This document shows, in pieces, positions 48,886 to 58,170 of a DNA stretch of 64,000 nt. The stretch is taken from positions 868,001 to 932,000 of the forward strand of contig OZ271833.1 in NCBI GenBank assembly GCA_965601665.1. The letters run 5' to 3'. The position numbers and the translations under genes are program-made. Below the pieces are notes generated by a model. The model was not told the origin of the DNA. It did no database searches and worked only from the letters and a program-made list of their open reading frames with translations. How positions within the stretch are numbered: position 1 is the first letter of the stretch; each line of letters opens with the position of its first letter. The stretch comes from JANQNX01 sp965601665 (GTDB taxonomy: Bacteria > Pseudomonadota > Gammaproteobacteria > Eutrophobiales > Eutrophobiaceae).

Positions 48886-49461
48886 ATTAACCTCATCCTG
48901 GCATCCACATCGCCCTTCAGAAAAGAGCTGTTACAGAGACTGTCAGTACCTTTTTCAGTGAAGGCACCTGAAGTGGACGAGCAGCCACTGGCCGACGAAT
49001 CTGCGCACGATATGGCACTGCGACTGGCCCGGTCCAAGGCGCAAGCGGTGGCAGATTCAGCGGCTGGTGCACTTGTTATTGGTTCAGACCAGACCCTTGA
49101 GTGTGATGGCCAGGTTCTGGGAAAACCGTTGACATTGGATAAAGCAGTAAAGCAACTGGCGATGATGCGCGGTAAAACGCTTGCCTTTCATACAGGCCTC
49201 GCTGTAATTAACACAGACAATGGCACTATTTATAGTGATGTGGTTGATTGCACGGTCAAATTCAGAAACCTGACCGATAATGAGATAAAACGCTATCTTG
49301 AGATGGAAATGCCGCTTAACTGTGCAGGCAGTTTTAAATCAGAATCGTTGGGCATTAGCTTGCTGGATAGCCTGGAGGGGACAGACCCAACCGCCTTGAT
49401 CGGGTTACCCCTGATTCGCCTCAGCCAGTTTCTCAGGGAAGAAGGCCTCGCAATCCCCTAA
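48886..49461 (+). CDS. maf: Maf-family nucleotide pyrophosphatase, apparently with an ATT start codon
   Basis: The protein is a Maf/YceF-type nucleoside triphosphate pyrophosphatase that clears modified nucleotides such as m7GTP. The family N-terminus INLILASTSPFRKELLQRLS is encoded from 48886, but no ATG, GTG or TTG occurs between the stop at 48847 and a GTG at 48958 that would remove 24 conserved residues. The ATT at 48886 has GGAG at 48875-48878, 7 bases away. A CTG at 48898 is too far from that site. From the ATT the product has 191 residues, the normal size. Other motifs are intact: ALVIGSDQTLECDGQVLGKP, NCAGSFKSESLGISLLDSLE and ALIGLPLIRLSQFL. A sequencing error at the start is possible. 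It converges with sppA. Confidence 0.93.
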   Translation: MNLILASTSPFRKELLQRLSVPFSVKAPEVDEQPLADESAHDMALRLARSKAQAVADSAAGALVIGSDQTLECDGQVLGKPLTLDKAVKQLAMMRGKTLAFHTGLAVINTDNGTIYSDVVDCTVKFRNLTDNEIKRYLEMEMPLNCAGSFKSESLGISLLDSLEGTDPTALIGLPLIRLSQFLREEGLAIP

Positions 49462-49462
49462 G

Positions 49463-50407
49463 CTAGAATAATTTCCAGCTGCTGATAGCGTTAACCACGC
49501 TGGCGCCCATTTGCCTGGCAAATCGATCCAGGAAATATTCGTGATGCGTGTAATCGATAATGTCTTCGGCGCCGATAATATCGCGGGCCACCTGGCTGGA
49601 ACTGGCCAGGCCGTCAACCAGGCCCAGTTCTATTGATTCTTCTCCGGTCCAGAGCAGGCCGGAGAACAAGGATGTATCGTCAAGCAGCTTATCGCCCCTG
49701 CCGTTTTTAACCACATCAATAAACTGCTGATGAATGGTATCCAGCATTACCTGTATATGTTGTTCCTCATCCGCTTTCAGCGGTTGAAATGGATCCAGGA
49801 ACGCCTTGTTTTCACCAGCGTGTAGCATTCGACGCTCTATACCCAGTTTTTCAATCGCTTCAGTAAAGCCAAAGCCGGCCATCACTACGCCGATCGAGCC
49901 AACGATACTGGCTTTGTTGGCATAAATTTCATCTGCGGCGGCAGCAATATAATAACCACCAGAAGCACATATATCACTGATGACGGCGTATACAGGAATG
50001 TCCGGGTACTCTGCTTTCAAGCGGGTAATCTCATCATTGATATAGCCGGCCTGCACAGGGCTACCACCCGGGCTGTTAATACGTAAAATTACGCCCTTGG
50101 TATTTTCATCCTCGAATGCGCGTCTCAACCCGCCGACAACGAAATCAGCACGCGCATCGGTATTCGAGGCAATAACGCCATTTATTTCAACCAGCGCAGT
50201 ATGTTTATCCGCAGAAAATGATCCTAGCTGGGTATTGTTGACAAGATAAATAATGAAAAAGGCGAGCACGTAGAGGGCAAACAGTGCCTTGAAAAAGACA
50301 CCCCAACGTCGATTTCGACGCTGCTCCGCCAGTAACTCTTTTGCCAGTTCGTTCACCATGGACTGTTCAAAGCCAGCATCCTGTTTTTCTTTCATTTCAT
50401 CACTCAT
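49463..50407 (-). CDS. sppA: Signal peptide peptidase SppA (S49 family, 36K type)
   Basis: This is 314 residues. An N-terminal membrane helix (WGVFFKALFALYVLAFFIIY, about 35-54) anchors the protein; the rest is periplasmic. The Ser in ICASGGYYIAAAADEIYANK and the Lys in this or the later half form the Ser/Lys dyad of S49 peptidases that digest signal peptides left in the membrane. It is the single-domain type. Other motifs: RINSPGGSPVQAGYINDEIT and GSIGVVMAGFGFTEAIEKLG. It lies between rluC and maf, and reads with rluC on the minus strand. Confidence 0.94.
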   Translation of the reverse strand: MSDEMKEKQDAGFEQSMVNELAKELLAEQRRNRRWGVFFKALFALYVLAFFIIYLVNNTQLGSFSADKHTALVEINGVIASNTDARADFVVGGLRRAFEDENTKGVILRINSPGGSPVQAGYINDEITRLKAEYPDIPVYAVISDICASGGYYIAAAADEIYANKASIVGSIGVVMAGFGFTEAIEKLGIERRMLHAGENKAFLDPFQPLKADEEQHIQVMLDTIHQQFIDVVKNGRGDKLLDDTSLFSGLLWTGEESIELGLVDGLASSSQVARDIIGAEDIIDYTHHEYFLDRFARQMGASVVNAISSWKLF

Positions 50408-50483
50408 ATTTCAAATGTTCGGTTTTGCGTTTATGTCAATCTACGAAATATAGACCATTAAAACTATATGAATAGTTCACTTT

Positions 50484-51419
50484 TTAGGCAATCTTCCTGA
50501 GTATTGATTCAAGCTGCCGGTCGAGTGGCGCAAGAATCTTCAATTTTTTACCGTCAGCAGGCGAACGCAATTGCAAACCGCTGGCGTGCAAAAATAATCG
50601 TCGTAGACCTCGCTTTCTGTACGTGTCGTTGATTGCTTTATCTCCATACTTGGTATCGGCAACCACGGGATGACCCAGTGAAGCACTGTGAACACGTATT
50701 TGATGTGTTCTACCCGTTACTAATTCAATCTCAACCAGGGTCGCATCACTGAAATACTGTTTTGTCTTAAAGATCGACACAGCCTCCTTGCCCTGTTCGT
50801 CAATACCTACCAGGCGCTCTCCGGCTCGCTGTCGATTTCTGGCCAGGGGCTTGTTTACTCGAATCCTGTTACGTTCCAGTCTGCCAGCCAGTAATGCAGT
50901 ATATATCTTGGCTACTTTTCCGCATTTCATGTCTTCATGCAGCTGCCTGAGAGCACGAAGATTCTTTGCCAACAGCAAACACCCTGACGTTTCCTTGTCC
51001 AATCGGTGGACCAGTTCCAGTTTCTCGTTTTCCGGCTGCAAAACCCGGATTGCTTCGATCAAACCCAGTTTTTGACCGGTGCCACCGTGTACGGACAGTC
51101 CAGCGGGTTTGTTCAGTATCACCAGGGCATCATCTTCATAGAGCACGGATTCAGCGAGGATACTGGCAAGGTTGTCACTGACCACGGGCTCGGATCGACT
51201 TTGTTCTGCAAAAACCGGTGGGATACGAATCGTATCGCCAGCCTGTAGCTTGTAGGTTTGTTTAATGCGGCCCTTGTTGACCCTGACCTCGCCTTTTCGC
51301 AGCATCTGGTAAATACGAGAGCGCGGAATTCCACCCAATTCGCGTTGTAAGAAGTTATCAATTCGTTGGCCAGATTGGTCAGAACTAATAACGACTTGTT
51401 TTACTTCGGTTTTTTTCAA
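50484..51419 (-). CDS. rluC: 23S rRNA pseudouridine synthase RluC
   Basis: This is 311 residues. An S4 RNA-binding domain opens the protein (QRIDNFLQRELGGIPRSRIY, then GEVRVNKGRI) and the RluA-type catalytic domain follows with the aspartate in ELVHRLDKETSGCLLLAKNL. The TGRTHQIRVHSASLGHPVVA motif is intact. RluC modifies U955, U2504 and U2580 (E. coli numbers). It is divergent from rne, which is the E. coli arrangement and supports RluC rather than RluD. Confidence 0.95.
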   Translation of the reverse strand: MKKTEVKQVVISSDQSGQRIDNFLQRELGGIPRSRIYQMLRKGEVRVNKGRIKQTYKLQAGDTIRIPPVFAEQSRSEPVVSDNLASILAESVLYEDDALVILNKPAGLSVHGGTGQKLGLIEAIRVLQPENEKLELVHRLDKETSGCLLLAKNLRALRQLHEDMKCGKVAKIYTALLAGRLERNRIRVNKPLARNRQRAGERLVGIDEQGKEAVSIFKTKQYFSDATLVEIELVTGRTHQIRVHSASLGHPVVADTKYGDKAINDTYRKRGLRRLFLHASGLQLRSPADGKKLKILAPLDRQLESILRKIA

Positions 51420-51780
51420 GAGAGCGAGGCCAGAATCTGCTGCAATTTATTGCCGGAAGTCTCCGGTATTGGTATATTTAGCATCGTCGTGATCACAGAT
51501 TACACGATATGTAGACCTTGCTTGCCAGAAATTTCTACAAAGCTGCGATCAAAATTAGACATTATAAAGAATCTGGCTGCTGGTGTTGCTTAAACATCAG
51601 GCCTGCTCGACTGGCAAATGACTGCCCGCATCGGGCATATACAAAGGCAATGCTTACCTGGCGAGAGAACTCGCAACAGGCGCATTGGGTAGAAATAGCT
51701 CTAACCTGACCAAAGAGCACAAATTTTCATCCACGCTCCCGGTGTAAAACTGGTCGAGCGGGACAAAAGGGAATAACAAC
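51420..51780 (+). other. rluC/rne divergent region with long rne leader
   Basis: The 361-base region between the divergent rluC and rne genes holds the promoter at 51450-51478 and a predicted rne leader of about 295 bases. In E. coli the rne leader is of similar length and folds into hairpins through which RNase E limits its own mRNA. I see G/C-rich segments near 51720-51770 that could pair, but did not fold it. No open frame here is convincing. Confidence 0.6.
51450..51478 (+). promoter_or_regulatory. Likely rne promoter
   Basis: TTGCCG (51450-51455), a 17-base spacer and TATATT (51473-51478) preceded by TGG, an extended -10. The predicted start is near 51485, giving a leader of about 295 bases. 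Confidence 0.65.
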
Positions 51781-54138
51781 ATGAAACGTATGCTGATCAA
51801 CGCAACTCAGCCAGAAGAGGTGCGTGTCGCTCTTGTTGATGGACAAAAACTATACGATCTTGATATAGAGTCCGCAGGAAGAGAACAAAAGAAATCAAAC
51901 ATTTACAAGGGACGTGTCGTCCGCATAGAACCTAGTCTGGAAGCCGCATTCATTGATTACGGTGCTGAACGGCACGGCTTCCTGCCTTTCAAGGAAATCG
52001 CAAAAACCCTCTTCAAGCCGGAAGACAAGAATAATCCACGTACCGGACGCCCGGGCATCAAGGATGTTATCGAGGAAGGCCAGGAATTCATTATCCAGGT
52101 TGAAAAGGAAGAACGCGGTAATAAGGGCGCTGCATTAACAACATTTGTCAGCCTTGCCGGTCGTTACCTCGTGTTAATGCCGAATAATCCCCGTGCCGGT
52201 GGCGTGTCACGCCAGATCGAAGGCAGTGATCGTAACGAGGCAAAAGATGCCATGGCCAGCCTGACTGTACCGGAAGGTATGGGTCTGATACTCCGGACGG
52301 CTGGTGTTGGTAAATCATCCGAGGAACTACAATGGGACCTCGATTACCTGAACCAGCTCTGGGATGCAATTGCCAAGGCATCGGCAGAGCGCGCCGCCCC
52401 TTTCCTTGTTTACCAGGAAAGCGAAGTTATTATCCGTGCTATCCGCGACTATTTGCGTAAGGATATCAGCGAAATCTGGATTGATGATCCCGAGGTACAC
52501 AAACGCAGTTACGACTTCATGTCGCAGGTAATGCCGCAAAACCTGGAAAAACTAAAGCTGTATACTGATAAAGATCCGCTCTTTACCCGATACCAGATAG
52601 AAAACCAGATTGAATCCGCATTCTCCCGCGAGGTCAGGCTGCCTTCCGGTGGCGCCTTGATTATTGACCACACAGAAGCGCTGATTTCAATCGATATCAA
52701 CTCTGCGAGATCAACAGCAGGCAGCGATATAGAGGAAACCGCGCTGAACACCAACCTGGAAGCTGCTGAGGAAGTAGCGCGGCAATTGCGGCTGCGTGAT
52801 ATCGGGGGACTCATCGTTATCGACTTTATCGATATGTTGAATTCGAGAAACCAACGCCAGGTTGAAAACGCCATGCGTGATAATCTGCGCATGGACCGGG
52901 CGCGTGTGCAAATAGGCAGAATTTCACGCTTTGGCCTGCTGGAAATGTCGCGTCAGCGATTGCGACCTTCACTGGGTGAATCCAGTCATATCCCCTGCCC
53001 ACGCTGTGACGGCCAGGGCACCATACGTGATGTTGAATCACTGGCCCTGTCGGTACTCAGGATCATAGAAGAAGAATCGATGAAAGATCTGACAGCTAAA
53101 GTTATTGCAAGGATGCCTGTTGATGCCGCAACGTTTTTACTGAATGAAAAACGTGTGCAAATTAGCGAGGTACAACATCGCCACGATGTTGAAATACTCG
53201 TGATACCGGATAATAACATGGTCACGCCGCAATACTCTGTACAACGCATCCGTCTGTCAGATGCAAAACAGAATGAAAACCAGCAGCTAAGTTACCAACT
53301 AAAGATTGAAGAAAATGAGGCCGAGGTCATTACCGCGGGTAACACGGCACGTAAAACACCGATAGAACAACCGGCGGTAAAACAGTTTGTACCGCAGGCG
53401 CCAGCCCCTTCAACAACGGCGGATAGTAACGCTGCAAAATCCAAGGGCCTGATTTCAAGACTGTTTGGCAGCCTGTTTGGTGTGCCCGAAAAGGAAGAAA
53501 CCGGACAAAAGGAAGAGAAGACCATGAATAGCGGCAGAAGAAGCCAGTCTCGTCGCAGTAATAACAACGACAATCGTGGACGCGGCCGTCGTGGCGGCCG
53601 CGGTCGCGGTAATCGCTCCGAAAACAAGAAAGACGAACAGCAACAGGAAGGTAAACGTAAAAGCAGTGGCCAACGTCGACGGGGTAACCGCAATGCTGAT
53701 GAGACCAACCAGGGAGAAGGACAGGAAAAACGTCGTAGTTCAGCCTCTCGCCGTGGGCGCCGCGGTGGCCGGCGCAAAAAAAGCGAGAACCAGGCCAATG
53801 CTGCAACTGATGCAAACACCAATAACAGCAGCACGACTAAAGAGACAGGCAATAACGCTACGTCCGTGAATAACCAGCAACAACCGCAGGCGCAAAACGA
53901 GCAGAAGCCTGACAATAACAATATCAATACTCAGACCAGTCATCAGCAGAAACCGTCTTTATCGGATGATGATACGACCGAGATCAACAAGAACTGGCAA
54001 CCGGCTGCCCAGAAAGGTGAGTCGTCCGATGCGTCTGCGCAGAATAACCAGGGCAGTAATCATCAGCAGCAAACAGACTCAGCGGCAAACGTCCCTGCCC
54101 CACAGGATGCAAACCGGGTAGAAAAACAGGAAGTGTGA
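51781..54138 (+). CDS. rne: Ribonuclease E
   Basis: This is 785 residues. RNase E starts mRNA decay and processes rRNA and tRNA. The start MKRMLINATQPEEVRVALVD, the S1 domain (about 36-125), the 5' sensor and the DNase I-like catalytic part (IDINSARSTAGSDIEETALN and GGLIVIDFIDMLNSRNQRQV, supplying the two metal aspartates) are complete. The zinc-link CPRCDGQGTIRD, near 400, joins monomers. The C-terminal 280 residues are a low-complexity scaffold: a GLISRLFGSLFG segment likely contacts the membrane, then an Arg/Gly/Lys region (RGRGRRGGRGRGN) and a long Asn/Gln-rich tail. RNA and degradosome partners bind there; enolase- and helicase-binding motifs could not be placed. Confidence 0.97.
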   Translation: MKRMLINATQPEEVRVALVDGQKLYDLDIESAGREQKKSNIYKGRVVRIEPSLEAAFIDYGAERHGFLPFKEIAKTLFKPEDKNNPRTGRPGIKDVIEEGQEFIIQVEKEERGNKGAALTTFVSLAGRYLVLMPNNPRAGGVSRQIEGSDRNEAKDAMASLTVPEGMGLILRTAGVGKSSEELQWDLDYLNQLWDAIAKASAERAAPFLVYQESEVIIRAIRDYLRKDISEIWIDDPEVHKRSYDFMSQVMPQNLEKLKLYTDKDPLFTRYQIENQIESAFSREVRLPSGGALIIDHTEALISIDINSARSTAGSDIEETALNTNLEAAEEVARQLRLRDIGGLIVIDFIDMLNSRNQRQVENAMRDNLRMDRARVQIGRISRFGLLEMSRQRLRPSLGESSHIPCPRCDGQGTIRDVESLALSVLRIIEEESMKDLTAKVIARMPVDAATFLLNEKRVQISEVQHRHDVEILVIPDNNMVTPQYSVQRIRLSDAKQNENQQLSYQLKIEENEAEVITAGNTARKTPIEQPAVKQFVPQAPAPSTTADSNAAKSKGLISRLFGSLFGVPEKEETGQKEEKTMNSGRRSQSRRSNNNDNRGRGRRGGRGRGNRSENKKDEQQQEGKRKSSGQRRRGNRNADETNQGEGQEKRRSSASRRGRRGGRRKKSENQANAATDANTNNSSTTKETGNNATSVNNQQQPQAQNEQKPDNNNINTQTSHQQKPSLSDDDTTEINKNWQPAAQKGESSDASAQNNQGSNHQQQTDSAANVPAPQDANRVEKQEV

Positions 54139-54140
54139 GT

Positions 54141-55715
54141 CTAGTGTTCCCGTGTGGCCCGGAACGTAATATCGGGCCAGCGTTCTATTGTCAGGTTAAG
54201 ATTAACCATTGAAGGTGCCAGATACGTTAGTTGCTCTGCGCCATCGATGGCCAGATTCTCGGACTGCTTACGTCGAAAATCATTGAGCATTTTTTCGTCT
54301 TCGCACTCTATCCAGCGAGCGGCCATAACCGGAACAGCATCGTAAGCGCACTCAACGTTGTATTCTTCTTTCAGACGCCAGGCAACAACGTCAAACTGCA
54401 GTACACCAACGGCCCCCAGGATCAAATCATTACTGTTCAACGGTTTGAAAACTTGTGTGGCGCCTTCTTCACCAAGTTGTACGAGTCCTTTCTGCAGCGC
54501 CTTCATCTTCATTGGATCACGCAGTTGCACGCGCCTGAATAACTCCGGGGCAAAGTGTGGGATACCGGTAAAGTTCAATGCCTCACCCTGGCTGAAAGTA
54601 TCACCAACCTGGATTGTGCCATGATTGTGCAAACCAATGACATCGCCTGGCCAGGCTTCTTCAGCCTGTTCCCTGTTACCCGCCATGAATGTCACTGCAT
54701 TGGCAATCTGCACATCACGCGCAATCCTGACGTGGCGCATTTTCATTCCCCTTGTATATTTTCCGGAACACACTCTTAGAAAGGCAATTCGGTCGCGATG
54801 TGCAGGATCCATGTTTGCCTGAATCTTGAACACAAAGCCTGTTAACTTTTCTTCTTCAGGCTCAACAGCGCGTTCTAACGTGGCACGTGATTGTGGTGCC
54901 GGCGCATGCTCAACAAGACAATCCAGGAATTCCTCTACGCCAAAGTTATGCAGTGCGGTACCGAAGAAGACGGGGCTAACCCGGCTTTGCAGGAATGCTG
55001 TCTTATTAAATACATCATACACGCCCTGTATTAATTCGATTTCATCAACCAGTTCCTGCCATTGTTCACCGAGCAGACTTCGTGCTTGCTCTGAATCCAG
55101 GCCATTAATAATTTTGTCATGCCGGTTATCGCCAGACTTGTCATATAATCGTATGGTGTCTGCGAGCAGGTTATAAACACCTTTCAGCCTGCTACCCATG
55201 CCAATCGGCCAGGTAAAGGGAATACACTTGATGCCAAGCTCGGTTTCTATTTCATCCAGCAGGTCGATCGGCTCTTTTCCCTCACGATCAAGCTTGTTGA
55301 TAAAGGTGATGATTGGTGTGTCTCTTAAACGACAGACTTCCATCAACTTGCGCGTTCTTTCCTCGACACCCTTGGCAACGTCAATGACCATCATTGCAGA
55401 ATCAACCGCTGTCAGGGTACGGTAGGTATCTTCGGAGAAATCAGCGTGACCGGGCGTATCAAGCAGGTTAACGATGTGTTGCTTGTAGTCAAACTGCATG
55501 ACCGAGCTGGTGACAGAGATACCACGCTCTTTTTCCATTTGCATCCAGTCAGAGGTAGCATGTCGAGCAGATTTTCTTGCCTTCACAGTTCCTGCCATCT
55601 GGATGGCGCCACCGTAAAGTAACAGTTGCTCTGTAACTGTTGTTTTACCCGCATCAGGATGTGAAATAATGGCAAACGTACGGCGTTTGCTGATTTGCTC
55701 AGTCAGTTTGGACAT
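54141..55715 (-). CDS. prfC: Peptide chain release factor 3
   Basis: This is 524 residues. RF3 is the GTPase that releases RF1/RF2 from the ribosome. The G1 motif is IISHPDAGKTTVTEQLL; G2 lies near VKARKSARHATSDWMQMEKE; G3 is LLDTPGHADFSEDTYRT; G4 is FINKLDREGKEPIDLLDEIE. Domain II includes GVEERTRKLMEVCRLRDTPI. It converges with rne, with two bases between the stops. Confidence 0.97.
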   Translation of the reverse strand: MSKLTEQISKRRTFAIISHPDAGKTTVTEQLLLYGGAIQMAGTVKARKSARHATSDWMQMEKERGISVTSSVMQFDYKQHIVNLLDTPGHADFSEDTYRTLTAVDSAMMVIDVAKGVEERTRKLMEVCRLRDTPIITFINKLDREGKEPIDLLDEIETELGIKCIPFTWPIGMGSRLKGVYNLLADTIRLYDKSGDNRHDKIINGLDSEQARSLLGEQWQELVDEIELIQGVYDVFNKTAFLQSRVSPVFFGTALHNFGVEEFLDCLVEHAPAPQSRATLERAVEPEEEKLTGFVFKIQANMDPAHRDRIAFLRVCSGKYTRGMKMRHVRIARDVQIANAVTFMAGNREQAEEAWPGDVIGLHNHGTIQVGDTFSQGEALNFTGIPHFAPELFRRVQLRDPMKMKALQKGLVQLGEEGATQVFKPLNSNDLILGAVGVLQFDVVAWRLKEEYNVECAYDAVPVMAARWIECEDEKMLNDFRRKQSENLAIDGAEQLTYLAPSMVNLNLTIERWPDITFRATREH

Positions 55716-55731
55716 TAGTGTTTCAGGGAGA

Positions 55732-56457
55732 TTAGGAACTTGTAGCCTGATCGATCAATTGCTTCATTTCGGTAACTGCAGCGGATAAACCTACAAACAC
55801 TGCGCGCGCAATAATACTATGACCGATATTTAATTCAACAACACCCTTCATCGAAGCGATAGCAGTTACATTGGTGTAGTTGAGGCCATGACCGGCGTTA
55901 ACCTGCATGCCAAGACCATTTGCCAGAGCAACAGCATCATCAATCACTTGCAGTTGTTGTTGCGCACTTTCCTTAGAAGTTGCATCGGCATAGTGACCGG
56001 TATGTATTTCAATGCATGGCACACCCGTAACTGCAGCAGCGTGAATCTGATCACTATCAGCATCAATAAACAGCGACGTCTTTATTCCGGCATCTGCCAG
56101 GCGCTGACAACCTGCGCGAATTCGATCAACATCGTCTTTGACGTTCAGGCCGCCTTCCGTTGTCAGTTCTTCTCGACGTTCCGGCACCAGGCAGCAGTAA
56201 TCAGGCACAACCCGCTCAGCAATTTGCAACATTTCTGTTGTTAGCGCCATTTCCAGGTTCAGCGGTATCGAAATCGATTCTTTAAGGCTGGTAATGTCAT
56301 GGTCCTGGATATGCCGTCTATCTTCGCGAAGGTGCACCGTAATTGAATCTGCACCTGCTTTTTCAGACAGGGTTGCCGCCATTACGGGCTCAGGATAATT
56401 TGTTCCTCGTGCCTGCCTTAATGTGGCAACGTGATCAATATTGACACCAAGTAACAT
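55732..56457 (-). CDS. pdxJ: Pyridoxine 5'-phosphate synthase
   Basis: This is 241 residues. PdxJ condenses 3-amino-1-hydroxyacetone phosphate with deoxyxylulose phosphate to form pyridoxine phosphate. The family start LLGVNIDHVATLRQARGTNY, HLREDRRHIQDHDITSLKES, NLEMALTTEMLQIA, and the C-terminal VNAGHGLNYTNVTAIASMKG and LNIGHSIIARAVFVGL are intact. Its place after recO is the conserved rnc-era-recO-pdxJ order. Confidence 0.97.
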   Translation of the reverse strand: MLLGVNIDHVATLRQARGTNYPEPVMAATLSEKAGADSITVHLREDRRHIQDHDITSLKESISIPLNLEMALTTEMLQIAERVVPDYCCLVPERREELTTEGGLNVKDDVDRIRAGCQRLADAGIKTSLFIDADSDQIHAAAVTGVPCIEIHTGHYADATSKESAQQQLQVIDDAVALANGLGMQVNAGHGLNYTNVTAIASMKGVVELNIGHSIIARAVFVGLSAAVTEMKQLIDQATSS

Positions 56458-56511
56458 ATGTTTAATTTTATCGTTTCAAGTTAAATAAATGACAAGGGTA
56501 TTCAGGGAAAC

Positions 56512-57243
56512 CTAGGCATAATTGCCTGCCTTGATAAAGGCATTGTACAACTCCCGGCTCTGGAGTTTCCTGTTACCCAGGTAGCGCGCAAGTATAACGC
56601 GCAAATACTGTTTTGCTTGACGTTGACACTCCTTGTCCTGGTCTAGCAGGGTTTCCTGATGTAATGCCAACAACGTTTTGCCAGATATCTTTATACCATC
56701 GTTTGATTCCCGTAAAAAACAAACCGGGCCTCTCTCGAACAGGTACAGGTAATCCTGTTCCGGCAAAACCTGCTCGCCTGAATCGATGTCCACATCCAGC
56801 ACCAGTCCGTAACCCAGTGTCTGCAGCAGGTTTTTTTCAAAATAGCGAAGTATGATGTCTTCAGGCTGACCACAGGCAAGTTGTTGTAATGTGTTTTCGT
56901 AGGCCATAAATAATTCGGGATGTGATTCATGCCTGTGCAGCAGGTGTAAAACCAGTTCATTGATGTAAAACCCGGAAAATACCAGCCTGTTTTGCAAAAC
57001 GATTAGCGATTTATCCGGGTCTGCCTGGGTCAGTGTGCCGAGTTCCGACCTGGCAATCCACGAGAGTTGATAACGTTGAAATGGCTCGTAACTTATGGTC
57101 TGCTTCTTCCTGTTACCCCTCGCACCCTTGGCGACCAGGGTTAATCGTCCATGATCCCTGCTAAATACATCAAGCAGCAAACTGGTTTCACGATACTTGT
57201 GTCTGTGGAGGATATAAGCAGGTGCAAGATTAACCTTTTGCAT
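56512..57243 (-). CDS. recO: DNA repair protein RecO
   Basis: This is 243 residues. RecO anneals single strands and helps load RecA with RecR. The N-terminal OB fold is LAPAYILHRHKYRETSLLLD then VFSRDHGRLTLVAKGARGNR; the C-terminal part is helical (ENTLQQLACGQPEDIILRYF; EKNLLQTLGYGLVLDVD). The zinc cysteines of some RecO proteins are absent, as in many gammaproteobacteria. It reads with era and pdxJ. Confidence 0.94.
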   Translation of the reverse strand: MQKVNLAPAYILHRHKYRETSLLLDVFSRDHGRLTLVAKGARGNRKKQTISYEPFQRYQLSWIARSELGTLTQADPDKSLIVLQNRLVFSGFYINELVLHLLHRHESHPELFMAYENTLQQLACGQPEDIILRYFEKNLLQTLGYGLVLDVDIDSGEQVLPEQDYLYLFERGPVCFLRESNDGIKISGKTLLALHQETLLDQDKECQRQAKQYLRVILARYLGNRKLQSRELYNAFIKAGNYA

Positions 57244-57266
57244 ATCAGTCTGGCAGGTAACGTTGC

Positions 57267-58151
57267 CTAATCTTCATAACCAAGTGAGCGCAGGGTCTGA
57301 TCGGACTCGGTCCATTTGTCCTTGACCTTGACCCATGTCTTCAGGTTCACTTTACACCCCAGTAATTGCTCAAGGTCCAGGCGCGCTTCCTTTCCTGCCG
57401 CTTTCAGGACCTTGCCTTGCTTGCCAATGACAATCTGTTTTTGACCCTGTTTTTCAACCCAGATAACAGCATGAATATGGGTAATATTGTTGGTCGTTTT
57501 AAATTCCTCGATTGTAATTGTCAGTCGGTAAGGCAATTCATCGCCCAGGCGACTCATTAATTTTTCGCGCAGGAATTCTGCCGCAAAAAATCGTTCATTC
57601 CTGTCTGTCATCATATCATCAGGATACAGGGGCTCGCCTTCAGGCAAATAGTCAGGGATCAGGCGTTCGAGTTCTCGTATACCATCACCATGTATTGCAG
57701 ATACCGGAACAACCTCATGGAACGAATACTTCTCAGAAAGCTGCTCGATAAACGTCAGCAACTCATTCTTGTTACGTAGCTTGTCAGTCTTATTGATCAC
57801 CAGTATCACATTGTTAACCGCTTGCTGTTGCAATAGCTTTAATGCCTGTTCATCAAGATCCGTCCACTTCATCGCCTCTACAACAAACAACACGATATCG
57901 ATATCGCTAATCGCATGGCTCACCTGTCTGTTCATATAACGATTAAGTGCCTGCTTTGGTTTATGTTGCAGGCCCGGTGTGTCGATAAAAATAATCTGAA
58001 AATCCGGGCCCGATTTTATGCCGAGCAACTGGTGGCGTGTTGTTTGCGGCTTCCGGGTAACAATACTTAGCTTCTGTTCCAGTATACGGTTCAGCAGTGT
58101 TGATTTACCGGTATTAGGCCTGCCAAACAGGCTGACAAAACCTACTCGCAT
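57267..58151 (-). CDS. era: GTPase Era
   Basis: This is 294 residues. Era binds 16S rRNA near its 3' end and supports 30S assembly. G1 is GRPNTGKSTLLNRILEQK, G3 DTPGLQ, G4 NKTD (NNVILVINKTDKLRNKNELL), G5 VSAIHGDGIRELER. The C-terminal KH domain is IHAVIWVEKQGQKQIVIGKQ then GKVLKAAGKEARLDLEQL. It starts 19 bases after rnc. Confidence 0.97.
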   Translation of the reverse strand: MRVGFVSLFGRPNTGKSTLLNRILEQKLSIVTRKPQTTRHQLLGIKSGPDFQIIFIDTPGLQHKPKQALNRYMNRQVSHAISDIDIVLFVVEAMKWTDLDEQALKLLQQQAVNNVILVINKTDKLRNKNELLTFIEQLSEKYSFHEVVPVSAIHGDGIRELERLIPDYLPEGEPLYPDDMMTDRNERFFAAEFLREKLMSRLGDELPYRLTITIEEFKTTNNITHIHAVIWVEKQGQKQIVIGKQGKVLKAAGKEARLDLEQLLGCKVNLKTWVKVKDKWTESDQTLRSLGYED

Positions 58152-58170
58152 TTGTCCACTGCCCGCATGA

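Noticed and set aside
53292..53927. Long minus-strand frames within the 3' part of rne
   Set aside because: They are the reverse of the Arg/Gly- and Asn/Gln-rich repeats of RNase E; composition (runs of Leu, Arg, Pro) is that of a shadow frame.
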